Part shown: one piece after another, positions 47,188 through 58,099 of the stretch
Position numbering within the stretch: position 1 is the first letter of the stretch
How the letters are laid out: each line of letters begins with the position of its first letter
NCBI GenBank assembly: GCA_947579605.1
Contig: OX388314.1
Span: 620,001 to 684,000 of the forward strand
Direction of reading: 5' to 3'
Source of the DNA: Athripsodes cinereus
Lineage: Eukaryota; Arthropoda; Insecta; Trichoptera; Leptoceridae
Length of the DNA stretch: 64,000 nucleotides
The notes under the pieces: generated by a model
Told to the model about the DNA's origin: nothing
Database searches by the model: none
What the model saw: the letters and a program-made list of their open reading frames with translations, nothing else
Made by a program: the position numbers and the translations under genes

Positions 47188-47231
47188 TTGCCTGACGATG
47201 AGAGCGGAAGCTCTTGAAAGCCGGCTTGCAA
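47188..47231 (+). ncRNA. Candidate hammerhead ribozyme motif (best copy)
   Basis: Stem I 5' TTGC (47188-47191), core CTGACGA (47192-47198), an extra T (47199), stem II GAGAGC/GCTCTT closed by a GGAA tetraloop (47200-47215), core GAAA (47216-47219), stem III GCC/GGC with no loop (47220-47225), TT at the U16.1/H17 positions (47226-47227), and stem I 3' GCAA (47228-47231). All 6 stem II pairs (one G-U), 3 stem III pairs and 4 stem I pairs form. The loop-less stem III is typical of minimal hammerheads from Penelope-like retroelements, which act best as dimers. The tail (AATAAAGTCA.TAGTGGAA) is shared with 16040, 21831 and 25251. The single extra U could weaken activity. Confidence 0.6.
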
Positions 47232-47572
47232 TAATAAATAAAGTCAATAGTGGAATAACTATATATCGTGTAAGATTATTTCTTTGTGTTGTATACTTCC
47301 CCTAGACTTTAAACTTTAAAGGGTTAATCATTAGTTACTTATATATTTCGTTTAGGTATTTACTGTAAAATTGAACTTGTTAAAGGTTAATAGCTTTATA
47401 ATGTTCATTTATTCTGGTTAGGTACATCTACTTTCTTTGTTATCATGTTTCTATTGTACAATTTTTTGCATTATTTTTGATTAATACGGTGAGCTCGCCA
47501 ATTACTAATTAATTTCTTTTTGATCTTTCAAATGTAATTATTAAAATTCATTCATAATATTAACTCATTTAG

Positions 47573-47943
47573 TAAACACAAGACGGATACCAAAACCAAT
47601 CAGAAACCTCGATTGGAGAACCATGTCTACACAATGTTAAATCTAATCGGAAGAAGTGAGAAAGGTATCCCAACGCTTACGAATTGGCTCAAGGCTGGCT
47701 TAAGTGATCACTTTCGGTGTCCATGGACAACGTTCACCAATTCCACCATTCTCACTGTCACGATGTAAGGTCCACCAATTGGTGGACATTACATCGTTAC
47801 ACTTCTTCCGATTAGATTCTACACAATGTTACATTGTGTAGACATGGTTCTCCAATCGAGGTTTCTGATTGGTTTTGTCATCTGCACCCAAATCCGGTTA
47901 AACAATGAAAAAATTAGTAAATATTCTAAACACAAGACGGATA
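47573..47943. mobile_element. 337-bp fold-back insertion with 17-bp flanking direct repeats
   Basis: TAAACACAAGACGGATA occurs exactly at 47573-47589 and 47927-47943 and could be a target-site duplication. Between them are inverted arms 47592-47658 (CCAAAACCAATCAGAAACCT, CGATTGGAGAACCATG) and 47800-47876 (its complement, with a ~13-nt insertion). The centre holds GTCCACCAATTGGTGGAC and a segment shared with 8222-8300. No protein was found. The class is uncertain: fold-back MITE or composite SINE. Confidence 0.65.
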
Positions 47944-47959
47944 GTCTAAGTGAAAGAAT

Positions 47960-48014
47960 CTTTCTTTCTTTTTTTCCTCGAGGCAAGGCACCCGATACCG
48001 AGTGAATTATGCCT
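47960..48014 (+). repeat. Repeat family D
   Basis: CCTCGAGGCAAGGCACCCGA and TACCGAGTGAATTATG match 39765-39835. The transposon at 48019 inserted next to it. Confidence 0.7.
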
Positions 48015-48018
48015 ATTT
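48015..48018. repeat. 4-bp target-site duplication ATTT (left)
   Basis: ATTT directly precedes the left terminal inverted repeat; the same ATTT follows the right one at 53067-53070. Confidence 0.8.
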
Positions 48019-48047
48019 CGCCATGCCCTAGTAACAATGTCGGATCT
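48019..48047 (+). repeat. Left terminal inverted repeat
   Basis: 29 bp, exact inverted match to 53038-53066. It begins CGCCATGCCC and ends GTCGGATCT. Confidence 0.92.
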
Positions 48048-48452
48048 AACATTTTGGTGAAAATGTTTTTATGGCATAATTTTAATTACATGTATATAAC
48101 CTAGCTATTGTAAAAATAAAAACTTACAATTTCATAATATTTCGCCTATTTCACAAAATAACAACGTGGGATCTGTATTAACGTGTCCGTATAGCAATGA
48201 CGTATGTTAAGTTATTACATTGCTAGGCGCAAAATCAGCATGTAGTTGGATCGTGATGTGGGCGTATCTACCACTTCCATCCTTGTTATCGGATTGCATT
48301 AGACGAATGCTTAGACATACTTAGTTTACCTGCGCCCGCGCCACTCGTAGGACATACTTTGATTTGTTGTTAAAAAATATTACTTATCTTTATTTATTTA
48401 CACTTTCTTGTTATTTTTAAGAGTGAATAATATCAAGTATAATATATTTAAA

Positions 48453-51400
48453 ATGTTTAGTAATAGAACAAAACGAATGGTAAACACGGCAATGAACATG
48501 ACAGAGAGTGATGTACAAAATAAAAATAATTGTGAACCAATTCAACAAAACTCGCTGTTGTCATGCGGTAAGTAAATTTTATAATTCGTTATTATAATTT
48601 TGTGACACAAACAAAAATATCAATTTATGAGTTATGTAGTTTTTATGGTAGTGAATTAACTTTCCCAATAGCAATGTCGATTGTGGTAGTTAAAACAATG
48701 TTACTCGGAACTGGAATTTAATAATTAAAATGGATTTATTTATAATATATTTTTATTCCTCAATCAATTAAGTTAATGTAGAAGTAAAATTAATTAAATT
48801 ACATGTAAATTTATTTTCTCTGTAACTACCACCTACGACAATGTTAACCGGACAAGAAATATTTAAAAACTATGTATGTGACATATCCGACGTTTCAACG
48901 CGGATCGCGAAATTGCAATAACGACGGATGTGCCACATCCGATGTTACTGTTTGGGTATGGTATTCAAATCCATCGTTTCTGTATTTGCAATTAGGTATT
49001 AAAATTGTTTTTTTCCAAACCTTTTGCTAATAAATCATATTAATATTGTTGAGAATAATATTATTCGATAACTAAAATAATGTTTTTAACTTAGTGTTAT
49101 GTTTAACTACTTATCTATTTTCTAGATAATGTTGATTCTACATTACCGAAGATTGTAAAAAATGACGAGCAGATGATATTGGATTCTAATGAAAAGGCGA
49201 ATGATTTTTATAAAAATCCAATTTTAAATGAATATAGAGGTTGGTACGAAATTACGATTATTTAAAAAGATTCTTACGAATCCATATACCTACTTTGATT
49301 TGCGTATTTATTTTTTTCTGCATTATCTTCTTCAATAATTCTTTTTGAAGTTGAGTCATAAAAAACAAAATTAGAATGTATCTTTTTAAAAATTGTATAT
49401 ATTGTTATATTGTGTATTTTTCTTTGCTATTTTTAATAAATAAAATAATTAAATATTAATTAGTTTATTTTTTTTTATTATTTTATACTAGGTGATGTTG
49501 ACTCTCCTTTGCCAGTTACTTTAGATGAAGGAACTATGATTTTTTTGGAAAATACCTTAACGGAAGCATTCGATGATGACGTGGGGGGCGGGAGGAATAT
49601 TTTGAATTCCAATGGAAACGGTATGTATATTCATCTCAACGCTTCGGTTAAGAACACTAACTTTACTCTCTTCACTGGGGTACTTAAACATAAAAATAAT
49701 ATCGTTAGCAAAATTTATATATTTTATTAGTTTTTTAAGGTTTTTTTAATAATCCATATTTTTTTAAGATAATATTGATTCTACATTACCGACGATTCCA
49801 AATGACAAGCAGATGATATTGGTTAGCAATGAAAAGGCGGATGATGTAGAAGAATCACCAAAATTAAATGAAATTAGAGGTTGGTATGAAATTATGACTT
49901 ACTAAACTAATCCATATTTACCCACGTGTATATATATTTTTCTATATAATTATTGATTGGTAAATATTTTATATTGTTTTATTCTAGGTTATGTGGAATC
50001 TCCTTTACCAGCTACTTTAGATGAAGGAACTATGAGTTTTTTGGAAAATACCTTACAGGAAGCATTCAATGATAACGTGGAGGATGGGATAAATATTTTA
50101 AATTCCAATGGAAATGGTTTGTTCACAATATTATAATCGCTTCGCTACTACATATAATAGACTTATTTAAGTTAATAATAATTGGTAAAAAATATTTTTT
50201 TAAGACATTCAATTAAAATCAATAAACCAGATTTATTTATATTTGGTTTTGCGTTTATACATAATAGCTCGGCAGAAATTATCCAATCTTTTTTACCTTT
50301 TTTGCATATAATTTCTCATGAATTTCTTATAAATTGTTACAGATTCATATACTCCACTTCCTTCGGATAGTGAATGTGATGGTGTTTGTCAAGATGAATT
50401 CTGCCCAAAATTTTGTGACACAATTAACATTTTTTCCGAGCAAACACCATTATCAAATATTAGTAACATATCGTCATTAAGTAAAAACAGAAAAAAAACT
50501 TTTAAAAATGACGTTGGTAAAAAACGGTTGGTTCATAAGGAAAATTGGGAAAGTTTTCAAAGGAAAGCATTGAAAAACACTGGAAAAATGTTTGTAAATC
50601 ACAGAGGTAAAACTATTGGTAAAAAAATTATGAAAGAACAGTGTCCATCTAATTGTCGTCAGAAGTGTGGCGATAAAATAAAAAACCAACAACGTCAAGT
50701 TATATTTGATACCTTTTGGGCTTTAGGTGATAGAAAAAAACAGTGGGAATATGTTCTTAAGTTTACAAGCAGAGTAGTTAAGAAACGTAGAACAACTGAT
50801 ACTATAAAACATAACAGACAATACACCTATATATATTATTTACCTTTGGATAATGGCAAAGTTAAGGTTTGCCAAACCATGTTTTTAAATACAATTGCCT
50901 CCGGAGAACGAGTAGTAAAGACAGCATGGGAAAAATATGATGGAGTTGCATCCTTACAAGATGATAATCGTGGACATAATCTCAACAAAAAGTGTGTTAT
51001 AAATACTGATATGATTAAGAGCGTGTGTGATCATGTCAATTCTTTCATCCCATTGGACTCACACTATACAAGAAAAAATTCCAAAAAACTCTATCTTGAA
51101 GAAAATTTATCGATCGCACGTATGTTTAAATTGTATTGCGAATGGTTTAACCCTGAAACATACAACGTTAGAGCAGATACGGTTAGACAATACAGAGACA
51201 TACTTAATAAAAATTTTAATTTGGGGTTATTTAAACCTAAAAAAGATCGCTGTGACATCTGTCATTCCAATGAAAATATTGGTAACCAAAATAATGACGA
51301 TTACCTTAAGCATATTAAAAATAAAGAAGTGGCAAGATCATTAAAAGCAAACGATAAAGCTGAGAGTGTGTCTTCCAATGGCAAAATTTTGACAGCAACA

Positions 51401-52270
51401 TTTGATTTTCAAAAAGTCTTGTCAACTCCACATGGCGACATTAGCATATTATATTATAAAAGAAAATTGTCAAATTTTAATTTCACAGTTTATGACATTA
51501 AATCAAAGGGAGCGATTTGCTATTTTTGGCATGAGGTAATAGCTCGGCGTGGTGCAAATGAAGTGAGCAGCTGCCTTTTAGATTATATAAAAGAGAACGT
51601 CCAAAAAGGAGTAAAAGATTTTCGATTTTGGTCAGATAACTGTTCTGGTCAGAATCGAAACAGAATCGTTTTCTGCTTTTACTTATATGCGTGTAAAAAA
51701 TTTGGCATTTCTATTATTCATCGCTTCCTAGAAAAAGGCCATACCCAAAATGAAGGAGACAGTGTACATTCAGTTATAGAAAGGGCTAGTCAAGGAAAAA
51801 TAATTTACACCCCAGCTGAATGGCAACTTTTAATTAGATGGGCAAAAACATCTGACGAGCCATACATAGTGAGAGAAATGATGAGAAATGATTTTTATGA
51901 TTTTAAAAAATTGATGGTAAATAAATATTGGCAAAAAAATATAAAAAATGAAAAAATATTATGGACTAAAATACGAGAAGTACGTGTACTTGAGAATTCT
52001 TGTAATAAATTTGAATATAAATATAACTTGGAAGATGAATATGAAACATTGATTGTACAAAGATCTGATACTCGAACATCGGAACGCCAACTACCGGTAA
52101 ATTTATGTCCAGCTTATGATAACGCTGTGCCTCTATCAGCTGATAAATATAAAGATCTAATCGACTTGTGCAACAAAAATATTATACCAGTCAAATATCA
52201 TTCATTCTACAAAAACTTGCCAAATACAGAAAATAAAACATACTCCTCTGATGAAAGTGATCACAGGTGA
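48453..52270 (+). CDS. DUF7869-like putative transposase, six exons, 841 aa
   Basis: Exons: 48453-48567, 49126-49239, 49492-49620, 49769-49879, 49988-50116 and 50343-52270. Each junction has GT/AG (for example GTAAGT donor, TTCTAG acceptor), and all five introns are phase 1, giving one open frame to TGA at 52268. The Met at 48453 was chosen because it opens the only frame that splices cleanly. The N-terminal 200 residues are acidic, and exons 2-3 and 4-5 encode repeated segments (DSTLP, LDEGTM, FLENTL, EAF). The large last exon carries CPSNCRQKC (residues 300-308), KPKKDRCDIC (a likely zinc site, 503-506), TFDFQK (D554), FWSDNCSGQN (D631) and HTQNEGDSVHS (E670, D672). The D, D, E/D spacing suggests an RNase H-like transposase fold. 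That is inference; the WSDNCSGQN family is multicopy in insects and is usually left uncharacterised. Its place between perfect inverted repeats supports a transposase role. Confidence 0.85.
49126..50116 (+). repeat. Tandem duplication of a two-exon cassette inside the transposase gene
   Basis: Exon 2 (49126-49239) matches exon 4 (49769-49879). Exon 3 (49492-49620) matches exon 5 (49988-50116), and both of these are exactly 129 bp. Intron starts after exons 2 and 4 (GTTGGTA(C/T)GAAATTA) also match, so genomic DNA was duplicated, not only coding sequence. All boundaries are phase 1, so the duplication kept the frame. Confidence 0.9.
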
Positions 52271-52517
52271 TAAATTGAAATCAAGCTTTACTTTATATTT
52301 TGTTTTCTTTTACTTTTTTCTATTTATTATTACGTACTTATATAAGTACTTCCTTAATTTCACAACTTTCAGATTAGTTTCAGTAGACACAAGTATTTCT
52401 TTAATTTGACACCAATTTGATTATTTCCAATGTATTTTGTTTATTATATGTTTTATTTATTTACTCATTTGTCTATACTAATTTCATTATTTAAATAAGA
52501 AATTATATTTAAGATGT

Positions 52518-52523
52518 AATAAA
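52518..52523 (+). promoter_or_regulatory. Possible polyadenylation signal of the transposase gene
   Basis: AATAAA about 250 bp after the stop codon, followed by an AT-rich stretch. Other A/T-rich candidates exist, so the assignment is tentative. Confidence 0.4.
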
Positions 52524-52689
52524 TAACACCACAAAAAAACTGTTCTTTTATTTGAATATGTGGGTATTTTTATATTTTGTATATTTTTTAATTAAATTTT
52601 AGTAAGTTTTTTAACCTTAAAAAAGTAAAAAAATAAATTTTTATTCAAAGGTCTTTTGGGGGTTGCAACAATTTTAGATTCGCAAAAAT

Positions 52690-53037
52690 AGAAATGTCGG
52701 ATCTAGTAAATCATTCCTAGATGATAAGAAAAGCCACAAATAACAAAGTCGGATCTGGAACATCCGCCGTTGATAACAATCTAAGAAACCAATAACAATG
52801 TCGGATCTGGTACATCCGTATTTGCAGTATGATGAAAGTCCAATTAACAACGGCGGATGTGCCATATCTCAAAACCGAGTAATTTTTCATGAAATTCTTC
52901 AATGACATTTCAACAATATCAATAAGATTGCAACATGTGCAAAATTTCAGAAAATTTTCTTTAAAAATGTAAATTTTATAATAAAAAAACATACATTTTT
53001 GTCTTCATTTCGCTCTCCTGTAAAATAACATTTTTGC
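52690..53037. repeat. Right subterminal repeats of the transposon
   Basis: Several copies of AA(T/C)AA(T/A/C)G(T/G)CGGAT(C/G)TG, each often followed by ACATCCG, at about 52695, 52748, 52800 and 52850. These match motifs at 48120-48200 and 48880-48950 on the left. Confidence 0.7.
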
Positions 53038-53066
53038 AGATCCGACATTGTTACTAGGGCATGGCG
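53038..53066 (-). repeat. Right terminal inverted repeat
   Basis: 29 bp, exact inverted match to 48019-48047; followed by the ATTT duplication (53067-53070). Confidence 0.92.
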
Positions 53067-53284
53067 ATTTGTTGACAAGAACTTCGGTAGTTACAGTTAA
53101 ATGTATATGTATTTCCGTAGCGTGGTAGGCACCTACATTCGCCTCAAACTCCTACACTACACGCTGCAAGTACATTACAAGGGCATTGAGTTCAATGACC
53201 CCTAAGTGGAAGAACGATCTATTGCAGCATTTTAAAGTATATACAAACTTTATGACGTTTCAAGAAGTAACAATCTATCTATCT

Positions 53285-53490
53285 ATGTGTACCGTCACGC
53301 CGTGTCCCAGGTGGGGCAGAGAGAGAACAGAACGATACACATATCTATCATTACATACTCCACGTGGTCAAACTTCGTTGTTCTTGGATGTCCACGTCTT
53401 CTCACATCCCTTTTTCCAGATAAATACACCCTCTTCGTCATACTTTCATCGTTCATTCGCTCCACAAGTTCAAACCATCGCAACAAATTT
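53285..53490 (-). pseudogene. RT C-terminal fragment
   Basis: The minus strand reads MLRWFELVERMNDESMTKRV, YLSGKRDVRRRGHPRTTKFD. This is the LRWFGHxxRMxxxRxTKxVY ... RRxGRPRxxW pattern, related to 40475-40792. It is followed by CACGCCGTGTCCCAGGTGGG in plus sense, a diverged relative of repeat A's CATATCCCACAAGTGGGG. This supports repeat A as the 3' region of these retroelements. Confidence 0.65.
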
Positions 53491-53572
53491 ATTTATTTAT
53501 TTATTCTTTTTGCACATCATCATTACATAGCAGTAGTGTTAACAAAATAATATAAAATTTTAAAAACTAGGA

Positions 53573-53626
53573 CGATGTGCAGTGGCGAGATTATCACTAT
53601 AAAGTGATTTCTTCCATCTAACCACG
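53573..53626 (+). repeat. Second copy of the GCAGTGGCGAGATTATCAC element
   Basis: TGCAGTGGCGAGATTATCAC, TATAAAGTGATTTCTTC and ATCTAACCACG match the fold-back at 9793-9868, but with one arm only. Confidence 0.65.
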
Positions 53627-55343
53627 TATTTATACGTATTCTATTAACAATACTCCTCTCCTCCTCTCACATCCGTTCATTCTCCTGATATCTTAATTCT
53701 TCACTTTGTCTCGTAAATGTTTTACCAACCAATCCTCTCAGCTATTGCATTTCATATGTGACTTATGATGATTGATTGAAAGGATCTAATGATGGATGAA
53801 ATATATCAACTTCTCCAGGAAACTCATTTCCCAATGGCTGAATTCTTTTTCAGGATGAATCAGTACCAGAATGGTGTTGTGCTTCAGCATATTTGCTATA
53901 TTTGACACATTTCTATATCTAATAATGGATCGAAGTAGGTAATAATAACTTTAGTAAAATACGGGAATTGAAATACATTATAAATATACCTAAGAGAAAT
54001 CACTGTTTTTGTTGAATTAAGAATAGTATGTTATGGTTCGGTGTATGATCTTCCACTGGAGAGAATACAAGATATTTTGGGGTTTGTTCCGTGATTTGTT
54101 TTGTGTTTTGTGTAGGAGTACGTGTGTTAATTTGTGGTGTGGGATTTGTGATGTGTATGGTTGAGGGGTATATTGTTTATTTTTTTTTTTAATTTTATAT
54201 GGAGAATGGTTTGTTTGTGTATTAAATTTTCATGTATGGACAGTTTACAGTGCAGTATTTTCTTGTTATGAATGTTGTTTAATTAGGTCAATCTTTATCC
54301 TGGGAGATGTGATTCGGGTTTTTTATTTAAACACGCAGAGTCGAAGAAAACAAGTATATTTCACAGAGCAAGTGTGAGTGACAGGTAAAACAGAGATAGA
54401 AATGCAAGTTACAATGGTTTATATAGATGATTATAACCATAAACAAAATTCTATGGATCTGATCGTAAAGGTGTGCTTACATGTTCTAACAAATGTGATT
54501 GTGTATATTATGTGGGAGATGAATGCTTTTTGTAATTGTGTATATGTTTGTATATGATTGATACTCGTATGTTTGTGAGATGTTTGCCCTAGTACAGTAT
54601 CTACCTAGTTGGGCAGCTTCAATAAAGTATGTTTGTAAATTGTAATTTATTAAGAAATAAATAAATATAATTATATGCATTTGAGGTTTAATATGTATAA
54701 CATAATTTTGTTTCGTTTCTTGAAAATATTACCAAACTCAAAAGTGGCGATTTTACTTTATATTAAACCTACATAGTAAAGTTCCGTGTGTTAAAAAACA
54801 TTCTTTCATGGAAACGATTCAACTGGGGAAGACTTGAGACTATAAGAAAGTTACTGAATTCCATCATAACTACAAACATGTGAAAACAGCTTACTATAAT
54901 TAAACTGAAATCATACATACCAAAAGCATCAGGCACACATGATTAATAGGCCTTCTGTTGCTGAAGAATATTCGAAACTTTTAAAGTTGTGTTTTGGAAA
55001 AGCTTTAATAATTTATTCTCTTGTTATACGTTATGTTCTTAAAACTTCAAACTTAAAGTAAAATTTGAAAACAACATGTCAGTGTTGACAATTTTCGTAT
55101 TTCATAAATTTTCGTCATGTTCTGTAATTTAAAGTTTTCCCTTTACAGCAACAATAGTAAGAACTTGTCATGTTGTGAGGAATATCATTCCATTATTCAT
55201 TACACGCAAATCTCTCGAATTTCCATATGATACAAAAATATGCCTACTCAAATTAAGAATACTCCATAGTAATATCTTCAGAATAGTTTAAAATGTTAGT
55301 GTATGTGAAATATGAGTGTGAAGTTTACTATTTTAGTGAACAA
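53627..55343. other. Unannotated AT-rich sequence
   Basis: No gene or recognised repeat was found. GTGTGTATTGTGTT-like GT-rich text occurs at 54100-54260. Confidence 0.4.
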
Positions 55344-55961
55344 CTAGCTGACCCAGCGAACTTCGTACCGCTTAACAATCAATGAATGATTTATATTTTT
55401 TATCTCTTTACAAACTCCCGTATTGTCCAAGTGTGTCATCGTGTAGTGTAAAAAATTAAAATTCATTTATGTTGAAAAATTATACTTAACTCATATTAAT
55501 TGTTTACAAATTATCTGCTGTACGTAATATAATTATGCAGGTACTAACTTATTTTTTTAGGTAGATACATATTCATTTTAAATTTATAATTTTTTTTCCA
55601 TGATTTGTTTAAATTTGAAATTTCAGAACCACAGATGTTAGATTGTATGGATAACGATTCTAATTTGAAAATGTATACAAAAATTATTCTATAAATAGGC
55701 TAATCTATAAAAAATCTTCATCGTTACATAATATATAATTCTCCATATTGTTTTTATTATTGAAATAAAACATGTATGGCGTAAATAATTTTCTTCATAT
55801 TTTTTCTTCCTGTGAATTTGTAAGATATGTATTTTAATACCAAATCGGCTATTCGGGGCGAAGAAGAATCCAACAAATCATAGATCATTTACATAAATAG
55901 GTACAGCTATTCTTGAGTTATAAATGGTGTAACTAACACCACTTTCTTTTATAGATATAGA
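55344..55961 (-). mobile_element. Non-autonomous Helentron/Helitron (minus strand)
   Basis: On the minus strand the 5' end reads TCTATATCTATAAAAGAAAG and then TGGTGTTAGTTACACC, with ACTCAAGAATAGCTGTACC shortly after. The 3' end reads GGTACGAAGTTCGCTGGGTC and AGCTAG, then T. These are the common insect Helentron ends (CTAG terminus, no terminal inverted repeat). About 620 bp; no Rep/helicase gene. Confidence 0.8.
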
Positions 55962-56817
55962 TAGTGATTAGTGTTATGAAATAATAATAATCATATGTAT
56001 TCTTATTTCCGTGGAGCACTCGGCAAAAAATCGGTTTCCCAATCTTTTCCGTTAATTTTCGAGTGTTTTACAGATATTTGCAAAATAAAGACATTTTACA
56101 TTTAAAATTCAGCGATTAGGTTTGCCACTCATGAACAAACATATATCTAATAGTTTAAGTAGTTTTCAAACCCATTCAAAGAGGAATTTCAAAAACAGTT
56201 ACGTAAATTTAAATCTATTTAAGCACGTATTAAGAGTAGGTATTAGTAAAAGCTGACAATTTGATAGAAGCTTGCCAGTAAAACGTTAGCACTATTTTTT
56301 TATCTGAGTAAAAAAAGATTTGCCAAAGTCCAGCATTAACATAATTCATTGCGAATACTTGTGAGGATTACTTCAAAAGTTTTGTTGAAGAGATTTTTTT
56401 CAGCCGTTTTTATTTGATTTTAAAAACGATTTTACCCTAAACTTTGGTCTCTGCCTACAACAAGATATAAGTCATAACTTTATTACGATGTTTGAGAGTC
56501 CATAATCTGGATGTAAAGTTTACTTTTTTTATTTGTGAAGATAACAAAGCTCTATTACTGAATTTCTTTAAGGGATGGAATTAATTATCTCCAAAAGTTC
56601 CGTAAGAATCCGATCGAAATTACAAACATTTTTCGTTGGATCTTAAAAACAAAAAATGCTTAGTAGGTATATATCTTTAAGAAAAACCGAAACCATATTT
56701 CTGCATCTTTAACTTTATACCTAGGTTGAAAAAACTTTAATTCTCGGATATTTCAGGAGTCTAAGGACTAAATTTATCCGTTTAGGTGACAATTTATTTA
56801 TCTTATCTCTCCAGTCC
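55962..56817. other. Unannotated AT-rich sequence
   Basis: 56040-56160 contains TTTTCGAGTGTTTTACAG and AAATTCAGCGATTAGG, weakly related to the end of repeat A in reverse. No gene was seen. Confidence 0.35.
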
Positions 56818-56960
56818 TTCAGCACCATTATGCCAGTGTTGGCATCTCCGATCTTACCACGTCAGTGGGCGGGAGACCTGGCTGACGTAGTAGATCCCAC
56901 CTTGAGACTCACACATCCACGAATGCCTTAAAGTGTGCAGCGTTTGTGGTATAAAGCTTT
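56818..56960 (+). repeat. Dispersed repeat, copy 2 of 2
   Basis: Matches 533-665 in the same orientation: TATGCCAGTGTTGGCATCTC, CACGTCAGTGGGCGGGAG, CTGGCTGACGTAGTAGATCC and ACATCCACGAATGCCTTAAA. Confidence 0.7.
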
Positions 56961-58095
56961 TTACGTGGGGCTTATCGGTTTTATAAATAGTTCAACTCTA
57001 ATAAGTCCATTTTAAGGGTATAGGGTCCGGTAAACACAGCAGTTTTCAATCAGCTGAGCCACCGAACACATGACTACCATGAACATAAAAACGCATAACT
57101 CTCTCAACTGTGGCCTGTCCTCTCTCTGCCTATAAACCCACTGCATTGTGCCTTCAAAGAATTACATAATATATGAAGCTGAGAAAATAAAAACTTAAAA
57201 AGGTCATCATTTCACAGCTCAATTACTTATCCAAAACTCATTACTTATTTCTCCCGCGCTGTGACTATCGTTGACAGTTTTCAAAACTGTTTTTTCAAAA
57301 GTTTTGACAGAAAATATGATAAACTGCTTGGAATAAGTCGCCTACATCTTTAATGCATATCACCCAAAGAAACGGTATTTAAGGATTAACTTTTTAAGGT
57401 ATGAGATCTTTTTTCACAAAGACACCTATAATTATCGTTCCATTTTTCAAATCCTTATTATTTCCACTTAGGTATAAGGAGACGATTTATTAAAGATTTG
57501 AAAGAGTTTTCCTGTATTAACTCTTAAGTTTTAAAATATTTAAAAATGTTTATCTCACAGATTATTTGTTCGCTATCTTTTCCATTAATGGATTACTTCA
57601 ATGAGTCTTTCCAGGTTCCCATGAAACCATTCATTATATATATCCAATATAATTGTGTGCCTGGAAGCAGTGTGCACTTGGATAAGTTTGTTACACGATG
57701 GTTACGAGAATTGAGAAGGGAAGAATGTGAGCGATTAGCTGTTATTGCAGATGTTGCAGTGAGGAGAGGCAGATAGAGAGAGAGAGAAACTGGCTGCATT
57801 CTCATCTTTTCTTCTTGATCTCTAAATTAATTTTCTTTTTTATATATTAATTATTTCGCATACTACACATTGAACGTTACAAAAACTGATTATATAAATC
57901 AAAAACTTCCAATTTTTATATATCAACCATTATTTTAAAAATTTAAAGGAATGTAAGAAAGTAAAAATTATTTTTATTTTTGTTACTAATAAATTTAAAA
58001 AAAAAGCTTATAAAGTTTCATTTATTTACTTGTTTACGAATGTATCAAGCTGCAATTTTGATTCGCTATTAATAAGACGTGTCTATGGTCGAAAA
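56961..58095. other. Unannotated AT-rich sequence
   Basis: An open frame at 57546-57776 and its reverse shadow have no recognisable motif; (AG)n near 57770-57788. No gene is called. Confidence 0.4.
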
Positions 58096-58099
58096 AGGA

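Larger units (their letters stand above)
48019..53066 (+). mobile_element. Apparently complete DNA transposon with 29-bp perfect TIRs and a spliced DUF7869-like gene
   Basis: The left end 48019-48047 (CGCCATGCCCTAGTAACAAT, then GTCGGATCT) is an exact inverted copy of 53038-53066. ATTT flanks both sides. Total length is 5,048 bp. One plus-strand gene fills the centre (48453-52270). Subterminal regions (48048-48350 and 52690-53040) and intron 1 carry repeated CAA(T/C)G(T/G)CGGAT(C/G)T-type motifs in both orientations, such as GTCGGATCTGG followed by ACATCCG. These look like transposase-binding repeats. The 4-bp target duplication fits the Sola group among others, but the superfamily is not proven. 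The perfect inverted repeats and intact open frame suggest recent or ongoing mobility. Confidence 0.87.

Noticed and set aside
50528..52270. A 580-residue gene starting at 50528
   Set aside because: The codon there is TTG inside a longer exon. The open frame continues upstream to a splice acceptor at 50341-50342 and connects to five upstream exons beginning at ATG 48453.
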